Source: Opitutaceae bacterium (lineage in GTDB: Bacteria > Verrucomicrobiota > Verrucomicrobiia > Opitutales > Opitutaceae). From it: 64,000 nt of DNA. Position 1 is the first letter of the stretch; the number at the start of each line of letters is the position of its first letter. Positions 8,772 through 18,020 of this stretch are shown piece by piece. The translations under genes were made by a program, and so were the position numbers. The stretch lies in NCBI GenBank assembly GCA_028284385.1, contig JANQRT010000052.1, forward strand, positions 62,001 to 126,000, written 5' to 3'. The notes beneath the pieces were generated by a model that was not told the DNA's origin, made no database searches, and was given only the letters and a program-made list of their open reading frames with translations.

Positions 8772-9910
8772 TGAGGCGAGCCTTGATCGCATGCGGCGGG
8801 ACTGGCGGACACCTCTCCCCAGGAATTGCCTTGGCTGAGGAAATGATTTCTCGCGGTTGGGAATGCGAATTGCTGATCAGTACCAAACAAGTGGATTCAA
8901 GATTGGTCAGAAAGTATTCGTCGTTAGACTACACGTCGATTCCGGGAAGTCCTCCGTCTTTGAATCCTGTGCGATTCGCGCGTTTTGCCTATAATCTGGT
9001 CCAAGGATTTTTGCAATGCATGGTCATCATTCGCCAAAATAAACCGGATGTGGTTATCGGGTTTGGCGGGTTTCTGTCCATGGCGGCCTTGTTTGCAGGA
9101 AGGGTTTCTGGCCTGCCGGTCGCTATTCACGATTCAAATCGTATTGCTGGAAGGGTTACCCGAACGGTTAGCCTATTCGCTCATAGGATTTACCTTCCAG
9201 AGGGAGTGAGGATAAAGACTGCCCACTCCAGTCGTATACGGCCGATTGGCGTGCCTATCAGACGTGAAATTCATCCCATATCGAAAAACAGGGCAAAGCG
9301 TCATCTAGGTCTAAATCCGAGCATGAAACTCCTGGTGGTTTTCGGAGGCAGTCAAGGAGCTTCCGCTCTCAACGAATGGGTCAAGTCGAATATCGATTCG
9401 CTGGCTCAGGAAGAGATTCAGGTCTACTGCTTGATGGGAATAACCGGGGGCAGCAATTCTGAGTTAAGCTATCGCTCGCGCAAAGGGACGCTGATCAAAT
9501 CTATCTTCCGCCAGTTCAGTGATGAAATGGGTGTTGTTCTTTCAGCAGCCGATCTGGTGGTTTCTCGCGCTGGAACAGGCAGCCTAACCGAGATTGCTCG
9601 CTGCCGAGCTCCCACCATTACTATTCCGTATCCGTTTGCCGCTGACAATCATCAATACTACAATGCCCGTCACTTCGAAATGCACGGATGCGGTATTCTC
9701 ATAGAACAGGAATACATTGGCAATCTGCTTGATGAAGTGAAGGACACCATTTACAACGACTGGCTCTTGCAGCGCTTTCGAGAAAACCTTTCAAGACTTG
9801 ATGACTTCCATGCTCAGACGAAAATCGTAAAGGATCTTGAAGAGCTGATACTCGAAATGGAGGCGCGAGCTCTCCAGACTCAGGCTAGAAAAGGGGAATC
9901 GCTGTCGTAG
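8771..9910 (+). CDS. murG: UDP-GlcNAc:lipid I GlcNAc transferase MurG
   Basis: MurG adds GlcNAc to lipid I at the inner face of the membrane, giving lipid II. The ATG at 8771 overlaps the ftsW stop (TAATG) and gives 379 residues. An upstream ATG in the same frame lies inside ftsW and would add 29 unrelated residues. Family features include the N-terminal ACGGTGGHLSPG glycine loop, VIGFGGFLS, VFGGSQGA at the start of the second Rossmann-like domain, and SRAGTGSLTE with PYPFAADNHQ in the donor site. The murC/B gene starts 2 bases after the stop. Confidence 0.96.
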   Translation: MRRALIACGGTGGHLSPGIALAEEMISRGWECELLISTKQVDSRLVRKYSSLDYTSIPGSPPSLNPVRFARFAYNLVQGFLQCMVIIRQNKPDVVIGFGGFLSMAALFAGRVSGLPVAIHDSNRIAGRVTRTVSLFAHRIYLPEGVRIKTAHSSRIRPIGVPIRREIHPISKNRAKRHLGLNPSMKLLVVFGGSQGASALNEWVKSNIDSLAQEEIQVYCLMGITGGSNSELSYRSRKGTLIKSIFRQFSDEMGVVLSAADLVVSRAGTGSLTEIARCRAPTITIPYPFAADNHQYYNARHFEMHGCGILIEQEYIGNLLDEVKDTIYNDWLLQRFRENLSRLDDFHAQTKIVKDLEELILEMEARALQTQARKGESLS

Positions 9911-9912
9911 AA

Positions 9913-12204
9913 ATGGACACCATTCCCGAGAAAGCGCATTGTGTCGGTGTCGCCGGGGCAGGGATGCTGCCGCTTGCCATCTGTCTTAGTCAAAAGGGAC
10001 ACTGCGTCACCGCGGAAGACAACAATCTAACTGGGGAGGCTCGGAAGTATTTAAACGAATACGGAGTCCGAATACTGGATACGCCAGACTTTGATAAAGG
10101 AGGTGGTGTGGTGATCAAGTCTTCGGCTGTAGGGGAAGATCATCCTTCCTTGAAAATGGCAAACGCTTCTGGCTGGCCTATACTTCTTCGTGGAGAATGC
10201 CTTTCCATTCTCGCGAAAGAGAAGCGATTGATTGCCATTGCCGGTTCGCATGGCAAGTCCACCACCTGCGGAATGATGATCGATCTGTTCTCGTATTTGA
10301 AGATGGAGGCGAGCTATGTTCTGGGCGCGGTATTCGATCGGAAGCGCCCCCCCGGAAGATGGGATGAAAGTCCATGGCTTATTGCCGAAATTGACGAGAG
10401 CGATGGCACCATTGAAAACTTCCATCCGGAAGTGGCTGTCGTCCTTAACGCTGACCTCGATCACCATAGTCGTTATTCGAATCCCGATGAGTACCTCGCT
10501 GTATTCGAAAGGCTAGCGCGCCGAACGGGAAGTTTATTTATTGGTCCGGAATCGCTCCGGGACTCGCTTGGTCATGAGGTTGACGAATCTACCAAGGCTA
10601 TTTGGCTGGAGGACTTCCCTGGACGGGATTGGCAAAGCAAGGGGCTTGCCGCATCCTTTTCATCATTGCGCATGCTTTTTGAGGATGGTTCCTGGGAACG
10701 AGTTTTAAATCGCTCCGGTCGTTTTAATCTCGCCAACGCCGTTTTCGCGATCACGGCAACTGCTGAATTAGCGGGAATCAACAATTTGCCCAACTGTATT
10801 GAATTTTCGGATTTAAAGCGCAGACAATCGTGCAACTACCTTTCTCCCAAACTACGTGTTGTCGATGACTATGCGCATCATCCTACCGAGATCGATGCGC
10901 TGTTCGAAAGCCTGGAAATAGAAGAGAATGAAGAGCTCGTTGTCGTTTTCCAGCCTCACCGCTTTTCGCGAACCGCCATTCTCAAGGAGGCATTTGCCGC
11001 CAGCCTTTCCAAGGCTGGTGTTCTGTACTTGCTAGACATCTACGCGGCCGGCGAAGAATCCCATGACCCCGATTTGGATCAATCGTTTTTCGAGACCTGC
11101 TCATCGAAAGGCATCGAATGTGGACGATTTGCAGGTATTGACTCTCTTGTCACGGATTTAGCGGCAAAGTCTGAAACGTCAGAAGTTCTTCTCCTGTTTC
11201 TTGGGGCTGGCGATACTCATCAGTTGGCCAGCGAGTTTTCCGATCGTTTCGCCAAGCGAGACGGTAAATGGGGACCGCTTTATCGCGGTCTAGGCAAGGT
11301 TGCGGAAATCCATTCTCGTATCGTTTCCCAGGAACCGCTGGCTGCCAAAACGACATTGAGAGTAGGCGGTTCAGCCGAGCTGTTTTTCGAACCAAGTAGT
11401 CGAAGGGAATTGCAAGCCGTATTTAAAATCTGTCGACAGAAAAGTTTGCCGATTTTCTCATTGGGTAGGGGATCCAATCTCGTTGTTCCCGACCAAGGTG
11501 TTGAGGGGTTAGTGATTCGCCTATCGCATCCTATTTGGAAGCAATGTGAGGGTCTTGACGCTGAAAGAGTTCGCGTTGGGGCGGGTGTCCGTATCAAAGA
11601 GCTCTGTGGTTATGCCGCTCGTAATGGATTGAAGGGTTTCGAGTTTCTAGAGGGCATTCCGGGAAGCATTGGAGGAGCCCTGAGAATGAATGCGGGCGCT
11701 ATGGGAGGATGGATGTTCGACGTTGTTGAAAGTGTGACGTTTTTAACCAGTGACGGCGAAATGGTTACTCGCTTGTCTTCGGAGTTGACTATTGGATACA
11801 GACGCTGTGACGAGCTTGTCGACGCGATTGCCATAGAAGCTGTTCTACGCTCCGTCGAGTCTGGCTACGATGAGAACGACATACGTCGCTCTATCGATGT
11901 GTATCAGAAAAAGCGAAAGGAAACTCAGCCCCGCGATCCCAGCGCGGGTTGCATTTTCAAGAATCCGGACCAGGACTCGGCAGGCCGCATTATCGAGGCC
12001 CTTGGCCTGAAAGGCGCTGCCATTGGCGGAGCTGAAATCAGCTCGGCTCATGGAAATTTTATCGTCAACAAGGGTGGAGCGAATAGCCAAGATGTAATAG
12101 AATTGGTAAAACTTGTACGCAGGGAGGCTCTTGATCGAATGCAAGTTGAACTTGAGCCGGAAGCCCTATTGTATGGTATGGAATGGACGGATGCCCTGAG
12201 ATGA
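9913..12204 (+). CDS. murC/murB: MurC-MurB fusion (UDP-MurNAc:L-alanine ligase / UDP-GlcNAc-enolpyruvate reductase)
   Basis: One 763-residue frame joins two enzymes. Residues 1 to about 460 are MurC, which adds L-Ala to UDP-MurNAc. The ATP loop reads AGSHGKS at residues 110-116, with Ser where most MurC proteins have Thr, and it is followed by DESDGTIENF and PHRFSRT. Residues from about 465 are MurB, the flavin reductase that makes UDP-MurNAc, with KTTLRVGG, LGRGSNLVV, GIPGSIGGALRMNAGA, YRRC and a C-terminal LEPEALLYG. The residue at the MurB catalytic Ser position is Cys680 (SAGCIFKNP). The stop overlaps the ddl ATG (ATGA). No internal stop or frameshift was seen, so this is a true fusion of consecutive pathway steps. 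Confidence 0.95.
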   Translation: MDTIPEKAHCVGVAGAGMLPLAICLSQKGHCVTAEDNNLTGEARKYLNEYGVRILDTPDFDKGGGVVIKSSAVGEDHPSLKMANASGWPILLRGECLSILAKEKRLIAIAGSHGKSTTCGMMIDLFSYLKMEASYVLGAVFDRKRPPGRWDESPWLIAEIDESDGTIENFHPEVAVVLNADLDHHSRYSNPDEYLAVFERLARRTGSLFIGPESLRDSLGHEVDESTKAIWLEDFPGRDWQSKGLAASFSSLRMLFEDGSWERVLNRSGRFNLANAVFAITATAELAGINNLPNCIEFSDLKRRQSCNYLSPKLRVVDDYAHHPTEIDALFESLEIEENEELVVVFQPHRFSRTAILKEAFAASLSKAGVLYLLDIYAAGEESHDPDLDQSFFETCSSKGIECGRFAGIDSLVTDLAAKSETSEVLLLFLGAGDTHQLASEFSDRFAKRDGKWGPLYRGLGKVAEIHSRIVSQEPLAAKTTLRVGGSAELFFEPSSRRELQAVFKICRQKSLPIFSLGRGSNLVVPDQGVEGLVIRLSHPIWKQCEGLDAERVRVGAGVRIKELCGYAARNGLKGFEFLEGIPGSIGGALRMNAGAMGGWMFDVVESVTFLTSDGEMVTRLSSELTIGYRRCDELVDAIAIEAVLRSVESGYDENDIRRSIDVYQKKRKETQPRDPSAGCIFKNPDQDSAGRIIEALGLKGAAIGGAEISSAHGNFIVNKGGANSQDVIELVKLVRREALDRMQVELEPEALLYGMEWTDALR

Positions 12205-13133
12205 AAAATCTTGCTAGAATCGCTGTCTTGTGTGGGGGCGTTTCCGGAGAACGCGAGGTTTCCCTGGGCTCTGGTCTGGCTGCAAAGGAGGCCTTTTCCC
12301 GTATTTTCGAGGTCGATCTTTTCGAGGTGAATGACGAGAGACTGCCGCTTGGCCTCGAACCTGAGAAGCACGTCGTTTTTTCGACGCTTCACGGCGTATT
12401 CGGCGAAGACGGACAGGTCCAGCGCCTTATGGACGCCGCTGGAATCGCCTATGCCGGATGCGATGCCGCCAGTAGTGAATTGACTTTCGACAAGGTAAGG
12501 ACGAAACGAATACTCGCCGATCTTGGCATGCCGGTCCTCGAACAGATCGTTTTCGATAAAAGCTGCGTTCCGAACGCGGGCGATGCCTTGCGTGTCTTTG
12601 GAGGAAACGTGGTCTTGAAGCCACGCGCTCAGGGAAGTAGCTTAGGCCTGTCTATTCTTGATAACGAAGCCGTGTTATCGGAGCGCCTTTCTAATTTGGA
12701 GTACAATGATTGGCTCATGGAGCCGAGAGTCGAGGGTCGAGAAGTGACGGTTGGCGTGCTGCAAGGCGAGCCGCTAGAGATTGTCGAAATACGACCCAAG
12801 TCAGGAGAATTCGACTACGAAAGTAAATATACGAAAGGCTTGACGGACTATCTCGCTCCTGCTCCATTGAGCCCTGCCCTTTCATCCAGGATTAAGGAGA
12901 TAGCTCGAACTTCGTATCAGGCTTGCGGATGCAGGGATTTTGTCAGAGTGGATTTTATGATTGATCAAAACGAACATCCTAGCGTTCTTGAAATCAACAC
13001 CTTGCCAGGCTTGAAGGAAACAAGCCTTTTGCCCATGTCGGCTAAAGCGGCTGGTATCGATTTCGAGAATCTCTTGAGACGGCTTGTGGAGCCTGCCTTC
13101 GAGCGTTTTCATCAGTTGTATTCAGTTTGCTAA
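12201..13133 (+). CDS. ddl: D-alanine--D-alanine ligase Ddl
   Basis: Ddl makes the D-Ala-D-Ala dipeptide used by MurF. It is an ATP-grasp enzyme. The chosen ATG at 12201 overlaps the murC/B stop and gives 310 residues; an ATG six codons upstream would lie inside murC/B. Visible motifs are LCGGVSGEREVSL at the N-terminus, LHGVFGEDG, QGSSLGLSI in the nucleotide region, and EINTLPGLKETSLLP, whose Glu and Asn bind metal in the family. The ftsQ start follows one base after the stop. Confidence 0.95.
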   Translation: MKNLARIAVLCGGVSGEREVSLGSGLAAKEAFSRIFEVDLFEVNDERLPLGLEPEKHVVFSTLHGVFGEDGQVQRLMDAAGIAYAGCDAASSELTFDKVRTKRILADLGMPVLEQIVFDKSCVPNAGDALRVFGGNVVLKPRAQGSSLGLSILDNEAVLSERLSNLEYNDWLMEPRVEGREVTVGVLQGEPLEIVEIRPKSGEFDYESKYTKGLTDYLAPAPLSPALSSRIKEIARTSYQACGCRDFVRVDFMIDQNEHPSVLEINTLPGLKETSLLPMSAKAAGIDFENLLRRLVEPAFERFHQLYSVC

Positions 13134-13134
13134 G

Positions 13135-14034
13135 ATGCCTAGAAACGCGGCCAGCAAAAAGGGAAGCTCCAGCAGAAGCTGGAAAGACATATCCCAGGAA
13201 GTGAAACCGAAGGCGATGAGCTCGACTGCGTGGAAGCGCTTGCAGGTCGGGCGCCTTAAGAGAATTGGACTCGCCTTGGTGGTCGCAATCGTTGCGATTG
13301 GAGCGCTTCGGTTTGCGACCAATGTGAATCATGGTCCTAGACTACTCAACACGGCCGGGAAGGAATTGCCTGTTCGTCACGTGGAAGTCGTAAGCGATGG
13401 CGTGTTGGGTAAAGAATGGATACTAAACCAGTTGGACTTGGATGCCCTTGGCAATAATCTACTAAAGATAGACGTGGCCTCGGTACAGCAGGAATTTGAG
13501 GCCATTCCTCAAGTAAAACGAGCTCAGATCGAGAAGCAGTACCCGGATACGTTGTTTATTTCGATTCAGGAAAGGGAACCTATAGCCAGAATTGTAGCGA
13601 GAAACGCGAGCGGAGAGCGTCTTCGACTTCTCGTTGATGGCGAAGGCGTCGTGTATGAGGGTGTTCACTACGACTCGTCCTTGATCAATGTGCTGCCCTA
13701 TTTGGACATTAAAGGTCTGAAGAAGGAAGATGGAAGATTTCTTAAAATCGAAGGGCTAGATGAAGTCGGCAAACTGTTGAGCGAGGCTAAATCGATCGCG
13801 CCTCATCTCTACCGAAGCTGGAAAGTCGTTTCTCTGAAAGATTCGCCTCATATTATCGTCAGGAGCCGTACAGTGAAAGAGGCTCGTTTCGAGCCCAAGA
13901 ATTATCGAAGGCAGTTGGCGAAGCTAGACTACATAATCGATTATAACCGTAGCCGAATGATGGGCCAAGTTGCTAAGGTGGATTTGACTCTTGGAGCTCA
14001 AGTTCCGGTCAAGGCTACTGTTTTCACTCAATGA
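13135..14034 (+). CDS. ftsQ: Cell division protein FtsQ (POTRA domain)
   Basis: FtsQ is a bitopic divisome protein linking early and late division factors. The ATG at 13135, one base after the ddl stop, gives 299 residues. A basic cytoplasmic tail is followed by one transmembrane helix at about residues 45-62 and a POTRA domain at about 75-145 containing LPVRHVEVVSDGVL, PQVKRAQIEKQYPDTLFI and IQEREPIAR. The remainder matches the beta domain only weakly, as is usual for this fast-changing protein. Position between ddl and ftsA is the standard order. Confidence 0.9.
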   Translation: MPRNAASKKGSSSRSWKDISQEVKPKAMSSTAWKRLQVGRLKRIGLALVVAIVAIGALRFATNVNHGPRLLNTAGKELPVRHVEVVSDGVLGKEWILNQLDLDALGNNLLKIDVASVQQEFEAIPQVKRAQIEKQYPDTLFISIQEREPIARIVARNASGERLRLLVDGEGVVYEGVHYDSSLINVLPYLDIKGLKKEDGRFLKIEGLDEVGKLLSEAKSIAPHLYRSWKVVSLKDSPHIIVRSRTVKEARFEPKNYRRQLAKLDYIIDYNRSRMMGQVAKVDLTLGAQVPVKATVFTQ

Positions 14035-14073
14035 TTTTTTCGAAACTGGAGTTATCGATCAACTAGAATTAGC

Positions 14074-15285
14074 GTGCATAAATCTAAAGTCATTGCCGGG
14101 GTTGAAATTGGGACCAATAAAGTAGCTGTCTTGCTGGGGGAAATACAGGAAGGCAAAAGCTTGAATGTCATTGGTTTTGGCCATTGCTCTTCCAGAGGGG
14201 TTCTCAAGGGAGAGATTATCGATTTCTATGAGGCGAGCGATTGCGCCCATGCGGCCATTCTAGCGGCTGAAAATCAAGCGAAGGTAAAGATTGATGGAGT
14301 TTATCTAGCTCTCAGTGGCGGGCACATTCGGGGTAGATCAAGCGAAGCTTCGGTAAACATCACTTCCACTGATGGCCGCGTGACGAGGGAAGATATCGAG
14401 CATGTCTCGGCTATGGCCAAAGAGCGGGACCTGCCGGAAAATTGCGCCGTCATTCACCATTTAAGAAGGCCTTACGCTCTCGATGGGCGGATGGTGGAGC
14501 AGCCGATTGCGATGGAGGGCGAGCGCTTGGAAGCCAACTACTGGACAGTTTATGGCGATGATCGGATCATTAGCGATGCGATTCATATCATTAATGGTTT
14601 CAATCTTCACGTAGACGATGTCGTGCTATCCGGCTTGGCTTCGAGTGTGGCGGTAGCAACCTTGGAAGAGAAAAAGAATGGAGTACTGGTTATCGATATC
14701 GGGCGAGGGTCGACGGATTATGCGGTGTTTATGAATGGGCGCTGCATGTCTGCCGGTTGCATTCCAATTGGCGGCGACCATATTTCGAATGACCTTAGTA
14801 TTGGATTGCGAATACGACTTAAACAGGCGGATAGTCTTAAACATCGCTACGGATCTGCTATCGTGGAGCACAAGGACAAAACCGAAAAAGTCTGGCTCAA
14901 CAACGATTTGGAAATCGGCGATAGGCTGGTGCCGCTTTGGAGTATCGAAAAGATTGTCGAGCTGCGCGTTCGAGAGTTGTTTAACGTGGTTCGCAAGAAG
15001 CTGGGAGCTCTTGCTCGGCCGGAAAGGTTGCCTGCCGGTGTTGTTTTGTGCGGAGGCACTTCGCATTTGAGAAATATTGAAATCTGCACGGCCGATGTAT
15101 TCGAAACGCGGGCACGCATTGGCGATAACGGAGCCATGGCTTCCGAAGAGTTGAGGGATTCCCAATACAGCGTGGCTCTTGGGCTTTTGCATTACGGGTT
15201 GCGTTACCAGAATGAGCACGATCACGTTACGCAAAGAAATAGAGGTTTCATGGGAAAACTTAAGGGAATGTTTCAAAAGGTTTAG
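14074..15285 (+). CDS. ftsA: Cell division protein FtsA (actin-like)
   Basis: FtsA is the actin-fold ATPase that ties FtsZ to the membrane and activates the divisome. The 403-residue protein starts with GTG at 14074, with no strong ribosome site. Its first residues already form the phosphate-1 loop (GVEIGTNKVAVLLGE), so a later start is impossible. Phosphate-2 (VIDIGRGSTDYAVF) and adenosine (LCGGTSHLRN) segments are present, as is the 1C region with HHLRRPYALDG. The C-terminus ends in a short basic amphipathic stretch, MGKLKGMFQKV, fitting membrane attachment. It is followed by ftsZ after 5 bases. Confidence 0.94.
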   Translation: MHKSKVIAGVEIGTNKVAVLLGEIQEGKSLNVIGFGHCSSRGVLKGEIIDFYEASDCAHAAILAAENQAKVKIDGVYLALSGGHIRGRSSEASVNITSTDGRVTREDIEHVSAMAKERDLPENCAVIHHLRRPYALDGRMVEQPIAMEGERLEANYWTVYGDDRIISDAIHIINGFNLHVDDVVLSGLASSVAVATLEEKKNGVLVIDIGRGSTDYAVFMNGRCMSAGCIPIGGDHISNDLSIGLRIRLKQADSLKHRYGSAIVEHKDKTEKVWLNNDLEIGDRLVPLWSIEKIVELRVRELFNVVRKKLGALARPERLPAGVVLCGGTSHLRNIEICTADVFETRARIGDNGAMASEELRDSQYSVALGLLHYGLRYQNEHDHVTQRNRGFMGKLKGMFQKV

Positions 15286-15290
15286 CTGCA

Positions 15291-16526
15291 ATGATTGAGG
15301 AACCGGAGTTATTTGAACGGGAAGAGGGGAAAATCCGCATGAAGGTGATTGGCCTGGGAGGGGCAGGTTCGAACATGGTGGACAGGCTGATGCTATCCAA
15401 TCCTCCGGAAGTGCATCTATCCGTTCTGAATACAGATCACCAGGCTTTGGCGAATTCTCCTGTGTTGGACAAACATTGTATCGGGAAGTCGATTACGGGA
15501 GGCTTGGGAGCAGGAGGTGAGCCTGATGTTGGGCGAGAGGCTGCATTGGCGGATCGCGCGCTGCTTGAGGAACTATGCAACGACGTGGACCTTCTTTTCA
15601 TTTCGGCTGGATTAGGAGGTGGCACGGGAACCGGTGTCGCTCCGGTGTTGGCTGACATCGCCGCAAAGTCGGGCGCCTTAGTGATTTCCTTTGTTACGCT
15701 TCCCTTTACGGTTGAAAGAGCCAGAAGATCTAAAATCGCCCAAGATGGTCTTGAGCAATTGAGAGATGTATGCAATGCGGTGATACCTTTGCCGAACGAC
15801 TTGCTGATCCAGGAAAGCGAGCCAGGCGCTTCATTGCTCGATGCGTTTTCGCAGGCTGATGCATGGGTTGAAAAAGCCATCAAGTCCATCTGGGCTATGA
15901 TGCACAAGACGGGCCTCATTAATCTGGACTTTTCTCAACTTAGGCAGGCTTTCTCAAAACGAGCCGGAAAAACCTTGTTCGGCTTGGGAGAAGGGGAGGG
16001 CGAGGATGCTATTAATAGGGTTCTGGAAAGTCTTAAGCTATGTCCGCTCCTTCATACTCCTGAATTCTCCAAAAAAGCGGAGCATTTGCTGGTGAACATC
16101 GTTGGTGGACCTGCTTTAGGCATCTCGGATGTCCAGCGTATCATGGATAACATTACAGACGAGTTTGGGAAGGACGCCAACGTCATAATGGGATCCGTGG
16201 TGGATGATTGTCTGAAGGACCGTGTCGAAATTTGCGTTATAGGCACGAGCGATCTTCGAGCTGGTTCGCCTTTTATTTCCCGACGCTCCTCCATTCCCAA
16301 GAAAGTGAAAACCGAAGTTCCTTCCAGTAAGGGATCGGTTGAAGATAGGGTGGAAAAGATAAAAAAGAAAACCCATGTTCGCTCTCGTAAAACGTGTCAG
16401 GATGAGTTCGCTTTCAACCATAGCGAGCCGAAGGGCGAATTCGAGAATAGCGTTGGCACTATTTTCGAAGGCCAAGATTTGGATACGCCCACCTATTTTC
16501 GCAGAGGAGTGAAAATCCCTCTTTAA
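15291..16526 (+). CDS. ftsZ: Cell division GTPase FtsZ with altered T7 loop
   Basis: FtsZ polymerises into the division ring. The 411-residue protein has GLGGAGSN, the tubulin signature GGGTGTG, the VTLPF strand and the C-terminal binding peptide TPTYFRRGVKIPL used by FtsA-type partners. Two parts differ from most FtsZ proteins. The T3 loop reads GAGGEP rather than GAGANP. The T7 loop reads N-L-D-F-S-Q-L at residues 211-217, so the first catalytic Asp (213) is kept but the second, Asp212 of E. coli, is Gln216. The context is intact and no frameshift is seen, so the changes look inherited, but GTPase behaviour may differ. Confidence 0.95.
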   Translation: MIEEPELFEREEGKIRMKVIGLGGAGSNMVDRLMLSNPPEVHLSVLNTDHQALANSPVLDKHCIGKSITGGLGAGGEPDVGREAALADRALLEELCNDVDLLFISAGLGGGTGTGVAPVLADIAAKSGALVISFVTLPFTVERARRSKIAQDGLEQLRDVCNAVIPLPNDLLIQESEPGASLLDAFSQADAWVEKAIKSIWAMMHKTGLINLDFSQLRQAFSKRAGKTLFGLGEGEGEDAINRVLESLKLCPLLHTPEFSKKAEHLLVNIVGGPALGISDVQRIMDNITDEFGKDANVIMGSVVDDCLKDRVEICVIGTSDLRAGSPFISRRSSIPKKVKTEVPSSKGSVEDRVEKIKKKTHVRSRKTCQDEFAFNHSEPKGEFENSVGTIFEGQDLDTPTYFRRGVKIPL

Positions 16527-16550
16527 GCGAAGCCTGCTTCGTAGAGGAAG

Positions 16551-18020
16551 CTACTCGAATATCGGCAGGGTCAGAGTTAAAATCGCTCCCTGAGTATCCT
16601 CTCGGTTAGCTAGGGAGCAAGTGCCTCCAGCTCCCCATATATTCGTTGCTATGAGAGGAAGTCCTAAGCCCATGCCATGGACTTCTCCCGTAAGGAATCT
16701 GTCCGCTTGCCAATAAGGTTTCCAGGCGTTTTCGAGCTCTGCTTGCGAAATCGGTTCGCCGTCATTCTCGAAGGTAAAGATAGCTTTGTTCTCTGTATTC
16801 AATACTTGAATGCTGCAAAGTATTGTTGGAGATCCATTCGAGTGGAATTTTACCGAGTTCTCAAGAATTTCCCGTACGCACGCCTCGAATTTAAAGTTCG
16901 AGATATTCGTTCTCCAAGACTCTTTTTCCCCGAGGTCTGCCAGGAGGCAGAATGGCATTCCGTCTTCTTCTCCAATAGATCTAAGCTGATCCTCGAGCTG
17001 TTTTAAGGTGGTGGTCTCGGCCGTGCCATTCGAAGTATTCGATTCCAGAAATCTCAGTATGGACTCGATGTCGTACTCCAATCGATCGATACCCTTTTTT
17101 TGCAGATTGCTGACGCGTTTAAATAGACCGCTTATCTCCGCCTCGGCGGAGGCTCCCATCATTTGCTGGGCAGCTTTTAGCGCATTCAGAGGAGTGAGTA
17201 GCTTATGCGACATCATACGTGAAAAGGTGTGCTTTTCCTGAAATGAAAGCATGCTTTCCGTTATATCTTCCATTCTGACCAGCTTTGTGTCCAAAGCCAT
17301 TTGCTCGAGGCCGAGAATCGTTACCTTCACCCAGTGGACAGGGTCATTCTCCGTTTGCGCCTGTATTAGAATGAAAGGATCGAATTCCTGGATTTCCGGT
17401 CGAGGCGGGCTGCTCCAAAGCTCTTTGATTTTATCCGGCTTGCAAATGTATTTATCTTTTACCGTGTCGAAGAAGATTGGATTCGCGTTGATCGCTTCTT
17501 CAGAGAGCTGGAGCATTTCTCGAGCCTTCGGGTTGGAGAACGTTATACGATCCTTTTCATCAAGAAGAACGTATCCAAATTGCGAATTCTTGACTACCCA
17601 TTCGAATTTAAGTCTTTCTCCGCAAAGCTTGCGATAGCGATTTAGTCGTGAGATTCCTCTGACTCTCGATCTGAGTTCGAGTTTATTGATCGGCTTGGTG
17701 AGAAAATCGTCGGCGCCTGCTTCTATTCCCTTTATCATGGACTCGTCGTCTTCGAGAGCCGTTATTAGTATAATCGGAATTTCTTCAATTTCCTTGTCCT
17801 TCCTGATTTCATTACAGACTTCGAACCCGTTTTTTCCCGGCATCATTACATCAAGAAGTATTAGGTCTGGATGCTCTGATCGAGCTATGTCTAAAGCTTG
17901 AATACCATTTTCGGCCAAAAGAAGTTCATAGCCTTCGGAGGCAAGTAGGCCTTCCATAGACCGACGAGCCCCGATGTTGTCATCAACGATGAGAATGGTC
18001 GCTGTGTATGCTTCGCTCAT
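16551..18020 (-). CDS. Receiver-PAS-histidine kinase
   Basis: This 489-residue cytoplasmic signalling protein starts with a receiver domain: acidic pair at residues 13-14, phospho-acceptor Asp57 in LILLDVMMPG and Lys109 in LTKP. A PAS-like region follows, then a kinase core with an H-box around SHKLLTPLNAL, an N-box ENSVKFHSNG and a G-box GMGLGLPL. It has no transmembrane segment. The start overlaps the end of the upstream kinase gene by 38 bases, so the two are probably co-translated and may form a relay in which the upstream kinase loads this receiver. No output domain or target is visible. It converges on ftsZ with a 24-base gap. Confidence 0.87.
   Translation of the reverse strand: MSEAYTATILIVDDNIGARRSMEGLLASEGYELLLAENGIQALDIARSEHPDLILLDVMMPGKNGFEVCNEIRKDKEIEEIPIILITALEDDESMIKGIEAGADDFLTKPINKLELRSRVRGISRLNRYRKLCGERLKFEWVVKNSQFGYVLLDEKDRITFSNPKAREMLQLSEEAINANPIFFDTVKDKYICKPDKIKELWSSPPRPEIQEFDPFILIQAQTENDPVHWVKVTILGLEQMALDTKLVRMEDITESMLSFQEKHTFSRMMSHKLLTPLNALKAAQQMMGASAEAEISGLFKRVSNLQKKGIDRLEYDIESILRFLESNTSNGTAETTTLKQLEDQLRSIGEEDGMPFCLLADLGEKESWRTNISNFKFEACVREILENSVKFHSNGSPTILCSIQVLNTENKAIFTFENDGEPISQAELENAWKPYWQADRFLTGEVHGMGLGLPLIATNIWGAGGTCSLANREDTQGAILTLTLPIFE

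Noticed and set aside
16527..16550. Terminator hairpin after ftsZ
   Set aside because: CGAAGC and GCTTCG can pair, but the loop would be only two bases and no T-run follows.
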